Of a stretch of 64,000 bases of DNA, positions 9,035 to 17,794 are shown piece by piece (position 1 is the first letter of the stretch; each line of letters opens with the position of its first letter). The notes beneath the pieces were generated by a model, which did no database searches, was not told where the DNA came from, and worked only from the letters and a program-made list of their open reading frames with translations. The stretch comes from RFSX01 sp965230215. GTDB lineage: Bacteria > Bacteroidota > Bacteroidia > Chitinophagales > Saprospiraceae. The position numbers and the translations under genes are program-made. The stretch covers positions 186,001 through 250,000 of the forward strand of contig CBDDKN010000001.1 of NCBI GenBank assembly GCA_965230215.1. The letters are read 5' to 3'.

Positions 9035-9159
9035 ATTTTTTAGCCCTGACGAACCTTTGGGTTGTCAGTGCTTATTCCGCTAATCCCTTTACCGCCCATT
9101 CTGACCGACTTTGTCCTGGCGAAGCTTTAGCGTAGAATGACTAAAGGGAGCGTCAGAAG
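9035..9159. other. Unexplained tRNA 3'-flanking segment richer in G+C
   Basis: Between tRNA-His and its terminator lies about 125 bp visibly richer in G and C than other spacers here. It has partial inverted repeats (ATTCTGAC near 9099 with GTCAGAA near 9152; CCCTGACGAACC near 9044; GGCGAAGCTTTAGCG near 9118). No reading frame of note. It may be a transcribed tRNA trailer or a decayed intergenic repeat. Confidence 0.3.
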
Positions 9160-9234
9160 GGTGGAAGACCGGTCTCGAACCGGCGACCTCCGGAACCACA
9201 ATCCGGCGCTCTAACCAACTGAGCTACAACCACC
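9160..9234 (-). tRNA. tRNA-His (anticodon GTG)
   Basis: The minus strand folds into a cloverleaf: D-arm GCTC...GAGC, anticodon arm CCGGA-TTGTGGT-TCCGG with anticodon GTG, T-arm GCCGG-TTCGAGA-CCGGT. The base before position 1 is an encoded G (9234) that can pair with C73 (9160), the tRNA-His identity mark. The acceptor stem GTGGTTG/CTTCCAC has two consecutive U-U oppositions at pairs 5-68 and 6-67, which is unusual. CCA is not encoded. Confidence 0.9.
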
Positions 9235-9283
9235 ATGTATTCTGATAACACGCATAAAATGCAAATGGTTATCAAAAGGACGC

Positions 9284-9291
9284 CAAAATTA
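9284..9291 (-). promoter_or_regulatory. -7 promoter element for tRNA-His
   Basis: Minus-strand TAATTTTG fits TAnnTTTG. It lies 49 bases before the tRNA, leaving a short 5' leader. Confidence 0.4.
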
Positions 9292-9440
9292 ATTATTCTC
9301 CTAGTAATATGAAATAGTAAAGACCTATAAAATTCACTTAATTACGCTATATCATTTACATATAAATTAATCTAATATTCAGTGATTTGATATAATTGCA
9401 ATTACATATACTGAAAATATAATATATGTAATATAATCAC

Positions 9441-9448
9441 TAACTTTG
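9441..9448 (+). promoter_or_regulatory. -7 promoter element for the ECF sigma gene
   Basis: TAACTTTG matches TAnnTTTG, 17 bases ahead of the TTG start at 9466. It supports that non-ATG start. Confidence 0.5.
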
Positions 9449-9465
9449 AAGCATATACGGATTAA

Positions 9466-10044
9466 TTGACTTACACCGATACAGAATTACTGCAGATTTT
9501 TAATCAGGACAGATCCGCAGGTATTGAATTGATATTCAGGCAATACTATGAGACCCTCTGTCTTACCGCTGTGCGTATCACCAAGGAGCAATCCCTTGCT
9601 GAAGACATCGTACAAGAAGTTCTTTATGAACTTTATAAGAAGTCTGATAAGCTTGAGATAGACTCATTAATAGGCTATCTCAAGAGAGCCATCTATAACA
9701 GAGCCCTAAATAAAGTCAAGAGTAGAAGAGGATTCGTTGATACCGATGAGATCAACTATGAATTAGATGCTGAAGAATCCAACTCCCAAGAACAGATGGA
9801 ATATACGGAACTGGAAAGGTTCCTGAATCGTGTAATCGATGCACTTCCCGAAAAATGCCGGTTAGTATTCATTTTAAACAGATTTGAAGATATGAGCTAC
9901 AAACAGGTAGCTGAGAAATTGGACATTTCTGTCAAAACTGTGGAGAACCAAATGTCAAAAGCTTTACGAATCCTCAGAGCAGAGATGGTAAATTACCAAA
10001 ACCAGGAAAAAATGAACAACGAGGATAGGGGTATACTATTATAA
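9466..10044 (+). CDS. ECF-type RNA polymerase sigma factor (FecI-like)
   Basis: A 192-residue sigma-70 family protein of the Bacteroidota FecI-like group. Region 2 covers LIFRQYYETLCLTAVRITKEQSLAEDIVQEVL; region 4 covers ALPEKCRLVFILNRFEDMSYKQVAEKLDISVKTVENQMSKAL with a helix-turn-helix. The start is TTG, because an in-frame TAA lies immediately upstream and the first internal ATG would remove region 2. It heads a locus with FecR, a TonB-dependent receptor and a DUF4249 lipoprotein. In such loci ligand binding at the receptor is relayed through FecR to release the sigma factor and switch on the transport genes. Confidence 0.92.
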   Translation: MTYTDTELLQIFNQDRSAGIELIFRQYYETLCLTAVRITKEQSLAEDIVQEVLYELYKKSDKLEIDSLIGYLKRAIYNRALNKVKSRRGFVDTDEINYELDAEESNSQEQMEYTELERFLNRVIDALPEKCRLVFILNRFEDMSYKQVAEKLDISVKTVENQMSKALRILRAEMVNYQNQEKMNNEDRGILL

Positions 10045-10065
10045 TAATGTCATTACTATACAATC

Positions 10066-11199
10066 ATGAACAAAGATTTTTATATAACCTTGATAGCCAG
10101 AAAACTCAGTGATGAGCTAAGCGCTGCTCAACTCAAAGATCTGAGTTCCTGGTTGATGACACACAAAGACAATGCTGCCTTAATGACTGAGTTTAAATCG
10201 GTCTGGCAGATGACTGGTAACTACAAGCAAAGCACTGCCATTAATGTGGATACTGCTTTTGATTCCTTTACGCGTAAATTTGATATTCCAAAGGCTGAGC
10301 CTTCAGTGCTGGAAACTTTTGCAAGGAAGAAGCTTATACTTTCAATACGTTACCCATTGTTAATATTGTTCGCACTTTGTCTAGCGGCAATTCTATATTT
10401 CTCTGGCGTTTTTGCAACCAAGTCGGTATCCAATGATAACATGCATGCCATGACTGTCCAATTGGATAATTACTCCAGTCTTACACTGGCTCCGAAATCC
10501 AGTTATATACCGGGTAAGTCCTCTGATCTGGCGGGCAATCAAAGAGAACATTACGAACAGCTGTTTACCACTGTAGAAAATCAGAAATCTAAACGACAAA
10601 TTGATAGCGAGAGTCAATATAATCCAGTGGCTACTTTATTCGAGCCAGAGGATAAAAATTACATGATTGAAGCGTTTGAAGGACAAGGATTTTTCGAACT
10701 TAAATCAATTAATGAAAGTCAAGCTTTTCTTGGCCTTGACAAAGGTGTATCTCTTGGTACGCTCGATGCTGCATTCAATCTTCAGAACTATGCAGATGAA
10801 GATGCTATAATCATTGACGTCAAATCTGGAACTCTAGTGCTATATGATGGGCGCTCTTCTGCGTATATCATTAAAGCTGGTGAAAGAGCAATCTATGACG
10901 AAGCTTCGAAGGTTTTAAGATCTGGAAATATGCCAGGTAGCAACCCTTTTAAATGGCATAAAGGAATTCTGGTTTTTGATAATACTTCTTTGACAGAAGT
11001 ATTTGAAATGATAGAAAAGTACTATGGAGTGGACATCGAACTTACAGATGATTCAAGCCTTAATGGTATAAACTTTACAGCGACAATGTCTATGTCAAAC
11101 AATCTTAATGATTGTCTTGACCTTTTGCATCAGTCTATTGACATGACTATCAGACGCAAAGGTCTTAGAAATATTGAGATTAGTGACGTGAATCCGTAA
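10066..11199 (+). CDS. FecR-type anti-sigma factor
   Basis: A 377-residue inner-membrane regulator. Residues 1-90 are cytoplasmic, with the sigma-binding helical segment (LSDELSAAQLKDLSSWL). A membrane helix spans about 95-115 (YPLLILFALCLAAILYFSGVF). The periplasmic part contains a FecR domain (VSLGTLDAAFNLQNYADEDAIIIDVKSGTLVLY) and a C-terminal DUF4974/STN-like domain (GILVFDNTSLTEVFEMIEKYYGVDIEL). It follows the sigma gene by 21 bases and should hold that sigma factor until the receptor signals. Confidence 0.9.
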   Translation: MNKDFYITLIARKLSDELSAAQLKDLSSWLMTHKDNAALMTEFKSVWQMTGNYKQSTAINVDTAFDSFTRKFDIPKAEPSVLETFARKKLILSIRYPLLILFALCLAAILYFSGVFATKSVSNDNMHAMTVQLDNYSSLTLAPKSSYIPGKSSDLAGNQREHYEQLFTTVENQKSKRQIDSESQYNPVATLFEPEDKNYMIEAFEGQGFFELKSINESQAFLGLDKGVSLGTLDAAFNLQNYADEDAIIIDVKSGTLVLYDGRSSAYIIKAGERAIYDEASKVLRSGNMPGSNPFKWHKGILVFDNTSLTEVFEMIEKYYGVDIELTDDSSLNGINFTATMSMSNNLNDCLDLLHQSIDMTIRRKGLRNIEISDVNP

Positions 11200-11264
11200 A
11201 CGCCAAACCTGCCAATGATATAATAGACCGCTGCAAAGCATTATCCATTTAAACAGAAACATTA

Positions 11265-13952
11265 ATGCCATTTTTCATCAAATCCATTGTCTTCACCTTG
11301 ATGCTGTCCCTATCTACGGGCCTTGCAGCCCAAAGGGTCATACCGGATGAAAAAAAGCTTGATTATTTCTGTGATAGCAAGAAGCTTAGAGAAGTTCTTT
11401 TCGATCTTAGTGAGATAACACAGGTAACCATTGCATGGCAAGATCAATATCTCCCTTCCGATTCATTGGTATCGCTTTCAATTAAGAATGAGAAATTAGG
11501 TCGACTTCTAAATCACTTACTGGTGAATCATGATTTGAAGTATAAAATCGTCGGTAACCAGATATCAATTGTTAGAGATAGGTTAGCTAATTCAGATTCA
11601 TTTATAAGTATATCAGGTTTTATCCGTGATGCAGAATCTGGAGAGACTCTGGTTGATGCTCATATCACGACTCAGGATTCCAAGACAATAGCATACAGTA
11701 ATGAATATGGATTCTATAGTTTGACACTTCCCAAGGGGATTCAACGAATGTATATTTCATATATAGGTTATGAGCGCAATATAATTGAACTATCACCAAC
11801 ACGTGATACAACCGTAAATATAGAACTCGAGTCGGGTAATATAATCAAGGATATAATAATATCTGATCTTAAGTATCTATCAAGTCCAGAGGAGGAATTT
11901 GACATAGCCAATGTATATACCATTCCACTATCACGTATGAACAGGGCTGTATCTTTAGCCGGAGAGCCCGATGTCATCCGAACCGCAATGACGACAGCCG
12001 GCGTCAGCACAGGAACAGATGGATTTGGTGGTATGAGCGTAAGAGGAGGATCGGAAAATCAAAACCTTGTATTATTAGATGGTATTCCAGTTTACGGTTC
12101 CAATCATGCCTTTGGTCTTTTCTCAATTTTTAACAGCAACGTTATAAAGAGTGCCCGTATATATAAAGGAACTCTGCCTGCACATTATTCAGGTCGCCTT
12201 TCTTCAGTATTGGATATCCGAACTAGAGAGGGAAATGAAAGAGAATATCAGGGCCAGGTATCAGTAGGATTATTTACAGCCAAGGCCAGTATTGAAGGTC
12301 CTATAATTAAAGACAGAGCCTCATTCCTATTATCTGCAAGACGCACTTTTGTCGATCCTTGGATTGGGTCTGCTACCGAGGCCTTGAACAGGCAAATAGG
12401 AAAAATAGGAAGAACCGAATTCAGCTTTTATGATATAAACGGAAAGTTGAATTTCAAGATAGGGGATCATTCAAGATTGTTCTTAAGTTACTATACCGGC
12501 AATGATAACTTTGACAATGATGTTGTAAGTCCGTCGGATGATGGAAGCATCTCCCTTGAGGACAGAGATGAAGTTCAATGGAAGACTGGGAACACACTGG
12601 CTGCTCTAAGATGGCATTCACGCATTTCACACAAATTGTTTTTCAATGTAAATGTGTTTGAATCCAATTATAACTTTGATGCCTTCGATCATAATAGAAT
12701 AGAGCTTAAGTCTATAGCCTCTAATGAATTTCTTTCAGCCAGTTATGATGCGGGATACTATAAGTCTGCAATTAAGGATAGAGGAATACGCTTACATTTT
12801 GATTATCTGCCAGGCCCTAAACAAACAATCAAATTTGGTGCTGCTTATACCAATCACAACTTTAGTCCTGGATTGCAACTATCAACCCAGGCAGATGGTA
12901 TAGTTAGACCAGATATTCCAATTACACAAGAGATTCTGGCAGCTGAATTGAATACAGAAAACCTGATTGCTGATGAATTCGAATTTTTTGTTTCCAATGA
13001 AATTAAGCTCGGGCAGTACACCAAGTTAAATTTGGGATTCAATCATCTCCTTATAAATACAGGTTCAAGAAACTATAATATCGCTCAACCAAGAATCTTG
13101 TTTTCTACAGGTAGTGAAAACTACTCATTCAGAGCTTCTTGGGGCAGGGCAGGACAGTTCATGCATTCATTGGTCAATACAGGATTAGGTATTCCAATAG
13201 ATGTGTGGTTGCCTTCCAGTGGTCAATTAGAGCCAGAGCAGTCCTGGATGATAACGAATGGCCATTTTGTGCATTCCAAAGCCCTGGGCTTAATTGGAGT
13301 TGAACTATTCTACAAGGAAATGGATAATCTGACCAGGTATTCTGAATCAGGTTTGATCAATATATCGCAAGATAGCAATTGGGAATCCTTGTTGCCAGTA
13401 GGAGAGGGATATGCCTATGGTGCAGAATTTTCACTTGAAAAAAACAAAGGAAGGACACATTATTACTTCAGCTATACCTTATCCTGGAGTCAGCGCAATT
13501 TTGATGGTCTCAACAATGGTGAAACTTTCCGATACAGATATGACAGAAGGCATGTGGTAAATATATCTTTGGTCCATAGAATTAATCCTGATCTTGATTT
13601 CACTATCAATTGGCACTATGGATCTGGTACTCCTGTAACAGTACCTTCAGGCAATCGTTACTTTGATTATAATTCAGAGAATGCTGAATCTGAACTTGTG
13701 CTTGTATATGATGGAATAAACAATGCAGTGTTGCCGGCTTACCACAGATTGGATGTCGGATTCAATTTTCGAAATACCTACGATTGGGGATCCTCTGTAT
13801 TCTCAATTGGTCTATACAATGCTTACAACAGGCAAAATACATTTTACAGAGATATTCTTGTGGACTTAGAAAATCCCAATCAAAATCTTCGATTTGAAGA
13901 TGTAACCCTGCTGCCTATTCTTCCATCAATATCATATAGCCTTCAATTCTGA
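11265..13952 (+). CDS. TonB-dependent outer-membrane receptor with STN signalling domain
   Basis: An 895-residue receptor. A signal peptide ends near LAAQ; an STN domain follows (about 30-105, LREVLFDLSEITQVTIAWQ), which contacts FecR-type proteins. A carboxypeptidase-regulatory-like beta domain (SISGFIRDAESGETLVDA; about 130-205) comes next, then the plug (MSVRGGSENQNLVLLDGIPVY; about 225-330) and a 22-strand-type barrel ending SYSLQF with a terminal aromatic residue. The STN domain plus the upstream sigma/FecR genes indicate transcriptionally signalling uptake. No cargo residues identify the substrate; iron chelates or oligosaccharides are possible. Confidence 0.92.
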   Translation: MPFFIKSIVFTLMLSLSTGLAAQRVIPDEKKLDYFCDSKKLREVLFDLSEITQVTIAWQDQYLPSDSLVSLSIKNEKLGRLLNHLLVNHDLKYKIVGNQISIVRDRLANSDSFISISGFIRDAESGETLVDAHITTQDSKTIAYSNEYGFYSLTLPKGIQRMYISYIGYERNIIELSPTRDTTVNIELESGNIIKDIIISDLKYLSSPEEEFDIANVYTIPLSRMNRAVSLAGEPDVIRTAMTTAGVSTGTDGFGGMSVRGGSENQNLVLLDGIPVYGSNHAFGLFSIFNSNVIKSARIYKGTLPAHYSGRLSSVLDIRTREGNEREYQGQVSVGLFTAKASIEGPIIKDRASFLLSARRTFVDPWIGSATEALNRQIGKIGRTEFSFYDINGKLNFKIGDHSRLFLSYYTGNDNFDNDVVSPSDDGSISLEDRDEVQWKTGNTLAALRWHSRISHKLFFNVNVFESNYNFDAFDHNRIELKSIASNEFLSASYDAGYYKSAIKDRGIRLHFDYLPGPKQTIKFGAAYTNHNFSPGLQLSTQADGIVRPDIPITQEILAAELNTENLIADEFEFFVSNEIKLGQYTKLNLGFNHLLINTGSRNYNIAQPRILFSTGSENYSFRASWGRAGQFMHSLVNTGLGIPIDVWLPSSGQLEPEQSWMITNGHFVHSKALGLIGVELFYKEMDNLTRYSESGLINISQDSNWESLLPVGEGYAYGAEFSLEKNKGRTHYYFSYTLSWSQRNFDGLNNGETFRYRYDRRHVVNISLVHRINPDLDFTINWHYGSGTPVTVPSGNRYFDYNSENAESELVLVYDGINNAVLPAYHRLDVGFNFRNTYDWGSSVFSIGLYNAYNRQNTFYRDILVDLENPNQNLRFEDVTLLPILPSISYSLQF

Positions 13953-14008
13953 TGAACGAATTGAAAGTCATATTATATTATAATTTAATATATTAGTATC
14001 CGATTATC

Positions 14009-14869
14009 ATGCGTTTATCCTTATATATCATTGTGCTCTCATTCTTCTTCTGCGCTTGTATCAATGAATACGAGGTAGATGGCATCATTGAAGGGCCACA
14101 AATGGTTGTTAAGGCCGAACTGAACGCTTCGGGCGAGAATCGCGAGCTATATTTTACAACTACCTTCAATGATCTCAGCGAACCCATAATTTTTGATGCT
14201 CCTCTGGAAGTTGAATTGTTTGAGGAAGGAAATCCCACACCCATAATCCTTGTAGCGGATCAAAATGATAATTCTGTATATTATCTGCCGGATACATATA
14301 TATTCCAACAGGGGGTTAATTATTTTCTTGAAGCCAAAAGTCCTACAGATCAGATTGGTCCGATTAAATCAGAAACACTTGTACCCAACACTACTATTTA
14401 TGACTCAATAGACGTAATAGCTGTTTCTGATAAGACATTGCAACTGGGGATACACGGTCCTTATGAGAACAGATACCTGCATATTTTGGTCTCCATGCAG
14501 GATGATAAGGGTAATAGTTTGCAGTTGACTGCGGATCCAGCCATGGATACTTTGAATGCTGTTACCGTACTCAAGAATAGAAATGGCATACTTCTTGATC
14601 ATGAACTTCTGTCGGAAGACAAGTATTTGACATTTCAAGCAGATTTCCTGGACCAATTAGGACTAGAAAGCGTGAAAGGTCAAATTTCATACATTTCGAT
14701 TAGATCTGTCAACGAGGATTATTATCTTTACAACAGGTCAATATCCCTGCAAAGGGAAAACCTTAACAACCCTTTTTCATTACCCACTACTACTTTTACT
14801 AACATTACCAATGGCTATGGCCTCTTTTCGGTATATAGCGCTGTCGATACGGCAGTAGTTATAGAATAG
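14009..14869 (+). CDS. DUF4249 lipoprotein
   Basis: The 286-residue product starts with a lipoprotein signal (SLYIIVLSFFFCAC; acylated Cys near residue 17). The mature beta-rich region has the DUF4249 layout: VDGIIEGPQMVVKAELN, then LEVELFEEGNPTPI, and a late RSVNEDYYLYNRSISLQRENLNNPFS motif with the family's Y-x-Y-x(n)-N-P-F ending near IENGYGLFSVYSA-type sequence (here ITNGYGLFSVYSA). DUF4249 genes regularly sit after STN-containing TonB receptors, and the protein is probably the receptor's surface-exposed partner. It lies 56 bases after the receptor, in the same direction. Confidence 0.85.
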   Translation: MRLSLYIIVLSFFFCACINEYEVDGIIEGPQMVVKAELNASGENRELYFTTTFNDLSEPIIFDAPLEVELFEEGNPTPIILVADQNDNSVYYLPDTYIFQQGVNYFLEAKSPTDQIGPIKSETLVPNTTIYDSIDVIAVSDKTLQLGIHGPYENRYLHILVSMQDDKGNSLQLTADPAMDTLNAVTVLKNRNGILLDHELLSEDKYLTFQADFLDQLGLESVKGQISYISIRSVNEDYYLYNRSISLQRENLNNPFSLPTTTFTNITNGYGLFSVYSAVDTAVVIE

Positions 14870-14990
14870 AAGACCTGCCATTATACCATTTTTCATATCC
14901 ATTTATCCGCCTAGACACCCTTAAGTCTATAGCATTTACACGTGTAGGTGCTTAATCATTTAAACAATAAACCGCTTTAAAACCTGGAGA

Positions 14991-15671
14991 ATGGACTTAA
15001 GTACAAAAGTTAGATATCTGAGTGAAGTATCGCTTTTCGAGGATATGAACGAAGAAGAATTGAATGCATTGGCAGATATTTCTAATGTTAAGAAATATAC
15101 CAAGCATCAAATCATATATCGTGTAAACGATCCTGCCGATGATATTTACATACTTGTAAATGGGGTTGTCAAAATCATTTCTAAATCAGTTGACGGTAGG
15201 GAGGTGATCAAAACAATCATTCACCCCAAATCCCTATTTGGTACTGATTATCTGACAGGTCAGGAAGATAGAAACAATACAGCTAAGTCTGTAGATAAGG
15301 ATGTAGTTTGTCTGCATATCAGTTCTCAGGACTTTAAGATGTATCTGAGAAACAACTGGGAATTGACCGAGCGGTTCATCAAAATGCTAGGAAGAAGATT
15401 GATGTATGTTGAAGAAAGATTTGAATCTCTTGTCTTCAAAGATGCAAGAGAACGCATCATCGACTTTTTAAAGGATAATGCCCGTATCAATGGTCGACAG
15501 GTTGGTTTAGAGATGTTAATCAAGCATAGTCTGACACAACAAGACATCGCAAATTATACCGGAACTTCCAGACAGACAGTGACATACGTGTTGAATGACT
15601 TGAGACGTCAGAATCAGATATATTTCAAAAGAAAGAGTATTCTGATCAGGGACATTTCCAGTCTCTCCTAG
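14991..15671 (+). CDS. Crp/Fnr family transcriptional regulator
   Basis: A 226-residue regulator. The N-terminal cyclic-nucleotide-binding-like beta barrel runs from about 15 to 130 (KKYTKHQIIYRVNDPADDIYILVNGVVKI). A dimer helix (RFESLVFKDARERIIDFL) and a winged helix-turn-helix (LTQQDIANYTGTSRQTVTYVLNDLRR; about 180-210) follow. No Fnr-type cysteine cluster is present, so an iron-sulfur sensor is unlikely. GGAGA lies 4 bases ahead of the ATG, one of few Shine-Dalgarno-like sites here. Effector and targets are unknown; the neighbouring TonB locus may be among them. Confidence 0.92.
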   Translation: MDLSTKVRYLSEVSLFEDMNEEELNALADISNVKKYTKHQIIYRVNDPADDIYILVNGVVKIISKSVDGREVIKTIIHPKSLFGTDYLTGQEDRNNTAKSVDKDVVCLHISSQDFKMYLRNNWELTERFIKMLGRRLMYVEERFESLVFKDARERIIDFLKDNARINGRQVGLEMLIKHSLTQQDIANYTGTSRQTVTYVLNDLRRQNQIYFKRKSILIRDISSLS

Positions 15672-15701
15672 GGATATAAGAATAAGAATAGCGTAATATT
15701 A

Positions 15702-15739
15702 AGAGAGTGGGTCTTTTTTGGACCTATTCTCTTTTTTTA
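15702..15739 (+). terminator. Intrinsic terminator of the Crp/Fnr gene
   Basis: AGAGAGTGGGTC pairs with GACCTATTCTCT (12 pairs, two G-T), with a T-rich loop and a run of seven Ts after it. Confidence 0.85.
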
Positions 15740-15754
15740 TTAAGAAATACATCA

Positions 15755-15762
15755 TACTTTTG
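15755..15762 (+). promoter_or_regulatory. -7 promoter element for tRNA-Ser
   Basis: TACTTTTG fits TAnnTTTG and lies 28 bases before the mature tRNA 5' end. Confidence 0.5.
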
Positions 15763-15790
15763 CCTCGCTTTGTTATAAAGCACACAACCA

Positions 15791-15878
<88 letters not shown>

Positions 15879-15882
15879 CGGA

Positions 15883-15912
15883 GAAGTTGTCCATTGGGCA
15901 ACTTCTTTTTTT
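15883..15912 (+). terminator. Intrinsic terminator of tRNA-Ser
   Basis: GAAGTTGTCC pairs with GGGCAACTTC around the loop ATT, followed by seven Ts. The T-run touches the stop of the convergent gene that begins at 15911. Confidence 0.88.
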
Positions 15913-16921
15913 ACCACCTCATGACTATCTTTCCATATTGTTGTCCTGACATCTGATAGTCAAAGGCTTTATCCAGATCTTCAAATCCAAAACTACGATC
16001 TAAAATTTCGGAGAAACGTATATCATTCTCTTCAATAGTACGGACCATGTCTTCCTGCATTTTACGACTACCTACGGCCAGGCCTTGCATTTTGAGAAAC
16101 TTGAAAAACAACTTTGGAAAGGTTATCTCACCCTTTCGGCCATTACCCAGTATGCCTATGGCATGGATATGACCTCCTATGGTTGCTGCTTCGATGGATT
16201 GCTTCATGGTGGAACCGCCTCCAGCATCCAGAATATGATCTACACCCATACCTGCCATTTTGAAAATCGTTTTGCCCCAGAGTTCATCTTCCTTATAGTT
16301 GACTACCTCTTTTACACCCATTGATTTAAGTCGCTCAGCTTTAGCATCAGAGGATGTGGTTGCATAAATTTCTGCGTCCGCATATTTGGCCAATATCAGA
16401 GCACAAAGGCTCATACCTCCAGTTCCCTGGACAAGCACTTTATCGCCTTTGTTTAGTTTGCCATTATTGAATAATGCATTCCATGCCGTTAAACCTGCAG
16501 TTGGTAATATTGCACATTCTTCGATGCTGAGATTTCTAGGGGCAAGTGTCAAATGAGCTTCATCCATACAACTCTCTTCACACATAAAACCATTAACTGA
16601 TTCTCCAGAAATGGACATGATTTCCTTGAATTGAGGATCACCATCGATCCAATATGGAAAGAACATACCCATGACCAGATCTCCCTTTTTGAAACGACCG
16701 ACATCGGATCCAATTTCAGTTATTTCACCCACACCATCTGACATTGGAACCCGTCCATCTGGAACCTTAATAGCCGAGGTACAAACCAGATAGTCATGGA
16801 AATTTAGTGAGCTGGCTTGCCACTTTACACGTACTTCATGAGGCTTTAGTTCTTCTCTCTTCAATTCGGTAATCTCCATTTTATACCGACCATCACTATC
16901 TTTTATTTGGTAAGTTTTCAT
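15911..16921 (-). CDS. Zinc-type/quinone-reductase-like NAD(P)-dependent dehydrogenase (MDR superfamily)
   Basis: A 336-residue medium-chain dehydrogenase/reductase. The N-terminal GroES-like fold contains SSLNFHDYLVCTSAIK and VGEITEIGSDVGRFKKGD; the nucleotide-binding domain has VLVQGTGGMSLCALILAKY and later GVDHILDAGGGSTMKQS. The Cys and His ligands of classic zinc alcohol dehydrogenases are not evident, so a zinc-independent quinone-oxidoreductase-like enzyme is more likely. The substrate is unknown. It is divergent from the SDR gene at 16988, and both may serve acyl or carbonyl metabolism. Confidence 0.85.
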   Translation of the reverse strand: MKTYQIKDSDGRYKMEITELKREELKPHEVRVKWQASSLNFHDYLVCTSAIKVPDGRVPMSDGVGEITEIGSDVGRFKKGDLVMGMFFPYWIDGDPQFKEIMSISGESVNGFMCEESCMDEAHLTLAPRNLSIEECAILPTAGLTAWNALFNNGKLNKGDKVLVQGTGGMSLCALILAKYADAEIYATTSSDAKAERLKSMGVKEVVNYKEDELWGKTIFKMAGMGVDHILDAGGGSTMKQSIEAATIGGHIHAIGILGNGRKGEITFPKLFFKFLKMQGLAVGSRKMQEDMVRTIEENDIRFSEILDRSFGFEDLDKAFDYQMSGQQYGKIVMRW

Positions 16922-16987
16922 AAATATCCTTTATGAGGCTAAGGTAATAAATCAGCATTAGTATATTCATCGGCAAACTTTCAAGCT

Positions 16988-17794
16988 ATGTATGCAAATG
17001 ATTTATTAAAGGGCCAGACTGCGCTTGTAACTGGTGGGCGTTCTGGCATTGGTTATGGTGTGGCAAAACGTTTTTTGGAATTGGGGGCCACTGTGATTAT
17101 ATGTTCTAGAAATGAGGAGAAGCTCAGAGTAGCGGAAGGCGAGCTCCAAGCCATCGGACCTTGCAGTGCATATGTATGTGATATTCGCAAACCTGAAGAA
17201 ATCTCCAGTTTGGCTGGGGAAATTGAAAAGGCATACGGGCGACTTGATATATTGATCAACAATGCTGGAGGACAGTTCCCGGCATTGGCTGAAAATATCT
17301 CTGAGAACGGATGGAATGCTGTCATTAATAATAATCTTAATGGAACCTTTTATGTGACTAAAGAGGTGGCCACTAAGTTTTTCATTCCCCAGAAATCCGG
17401 AATTGTTGTCAATATTATCGCTAATATAATTCGAGGCTTTCCAGGAATGGTGCATACCGGAGCTGCACGTGCAGGCGTAGAAAATATGACCAAGACTTTG
17501 GCGCAGGAATGGGCCCGGTTTAATATCAGGCTAAACGCCATTGCACCAGGTATCATAATGTCTTCAGGACTTGACCAATACAATGCGTTTGTATTATCTC
17601 TTCTCGAAAAAGCTAAAGACGAAATCCTTATGAAGAGATTAGGTACAGTTGAGGATGTTGTAAACGCAGTGTGCTTTTATGCCAGTCCTCTTTCTGATTA
17701 TATCAGTGGTACAACATTATACGTAGATGGCACAGAACATCTCCATGGTAACCGAATGAGCATGGTTGAATTGTTTACACAGTTTGGTGCCTAA
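16988..17794 (+). CDS. SDR family oxidoreductase (enoyl/dienoyl-CoA reductase-like)
   Basis: A 268-residue short-chain dehydrogenase. The Rossmann start is TALVTGGRSGIGYGVAKRF, the NNAG motif is LINNAGGQFPA, and APGII follows later. The sequence GAARAGVENMTK aligns with the YxxxK region, but the Tyr position is Glu165 (Lys169 is kept) and the usual Ser is also absent. The closest pattern I recall is peroxisomal trans-2-enoyl-CoA reductase-like proteins (HSGAARAGVYNLTK type). A role in acyl-CoA metabolism fits the neighbours but is inferred. The stop overlaps the convergent phosphotransferase stop by 4 bases. Confidence 0.8.
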   Translation: MYANDLLKGQTALVTGGRSGIGYGVAKRFLELGATVIICSRNEEKLRVAEGELQAIGPCSAYVCDIRKPEEISSLAGEIEKAYGRLDILINNAGGQFPALAENISENGWNAVINNNLNGTFYVTKEVATKFFIPQKSGIVVNIIANIIRGFPGMVHTGAARAGVENMTKTLAQEWARFNIRLNAIAPGIIMSSGLDQYNAFVLSLLEKAKDEILMKRLGTVEDVVNAVCFYASPLSDYISGTTLYVDGTEHLHGNRMSMVELFTQFGA

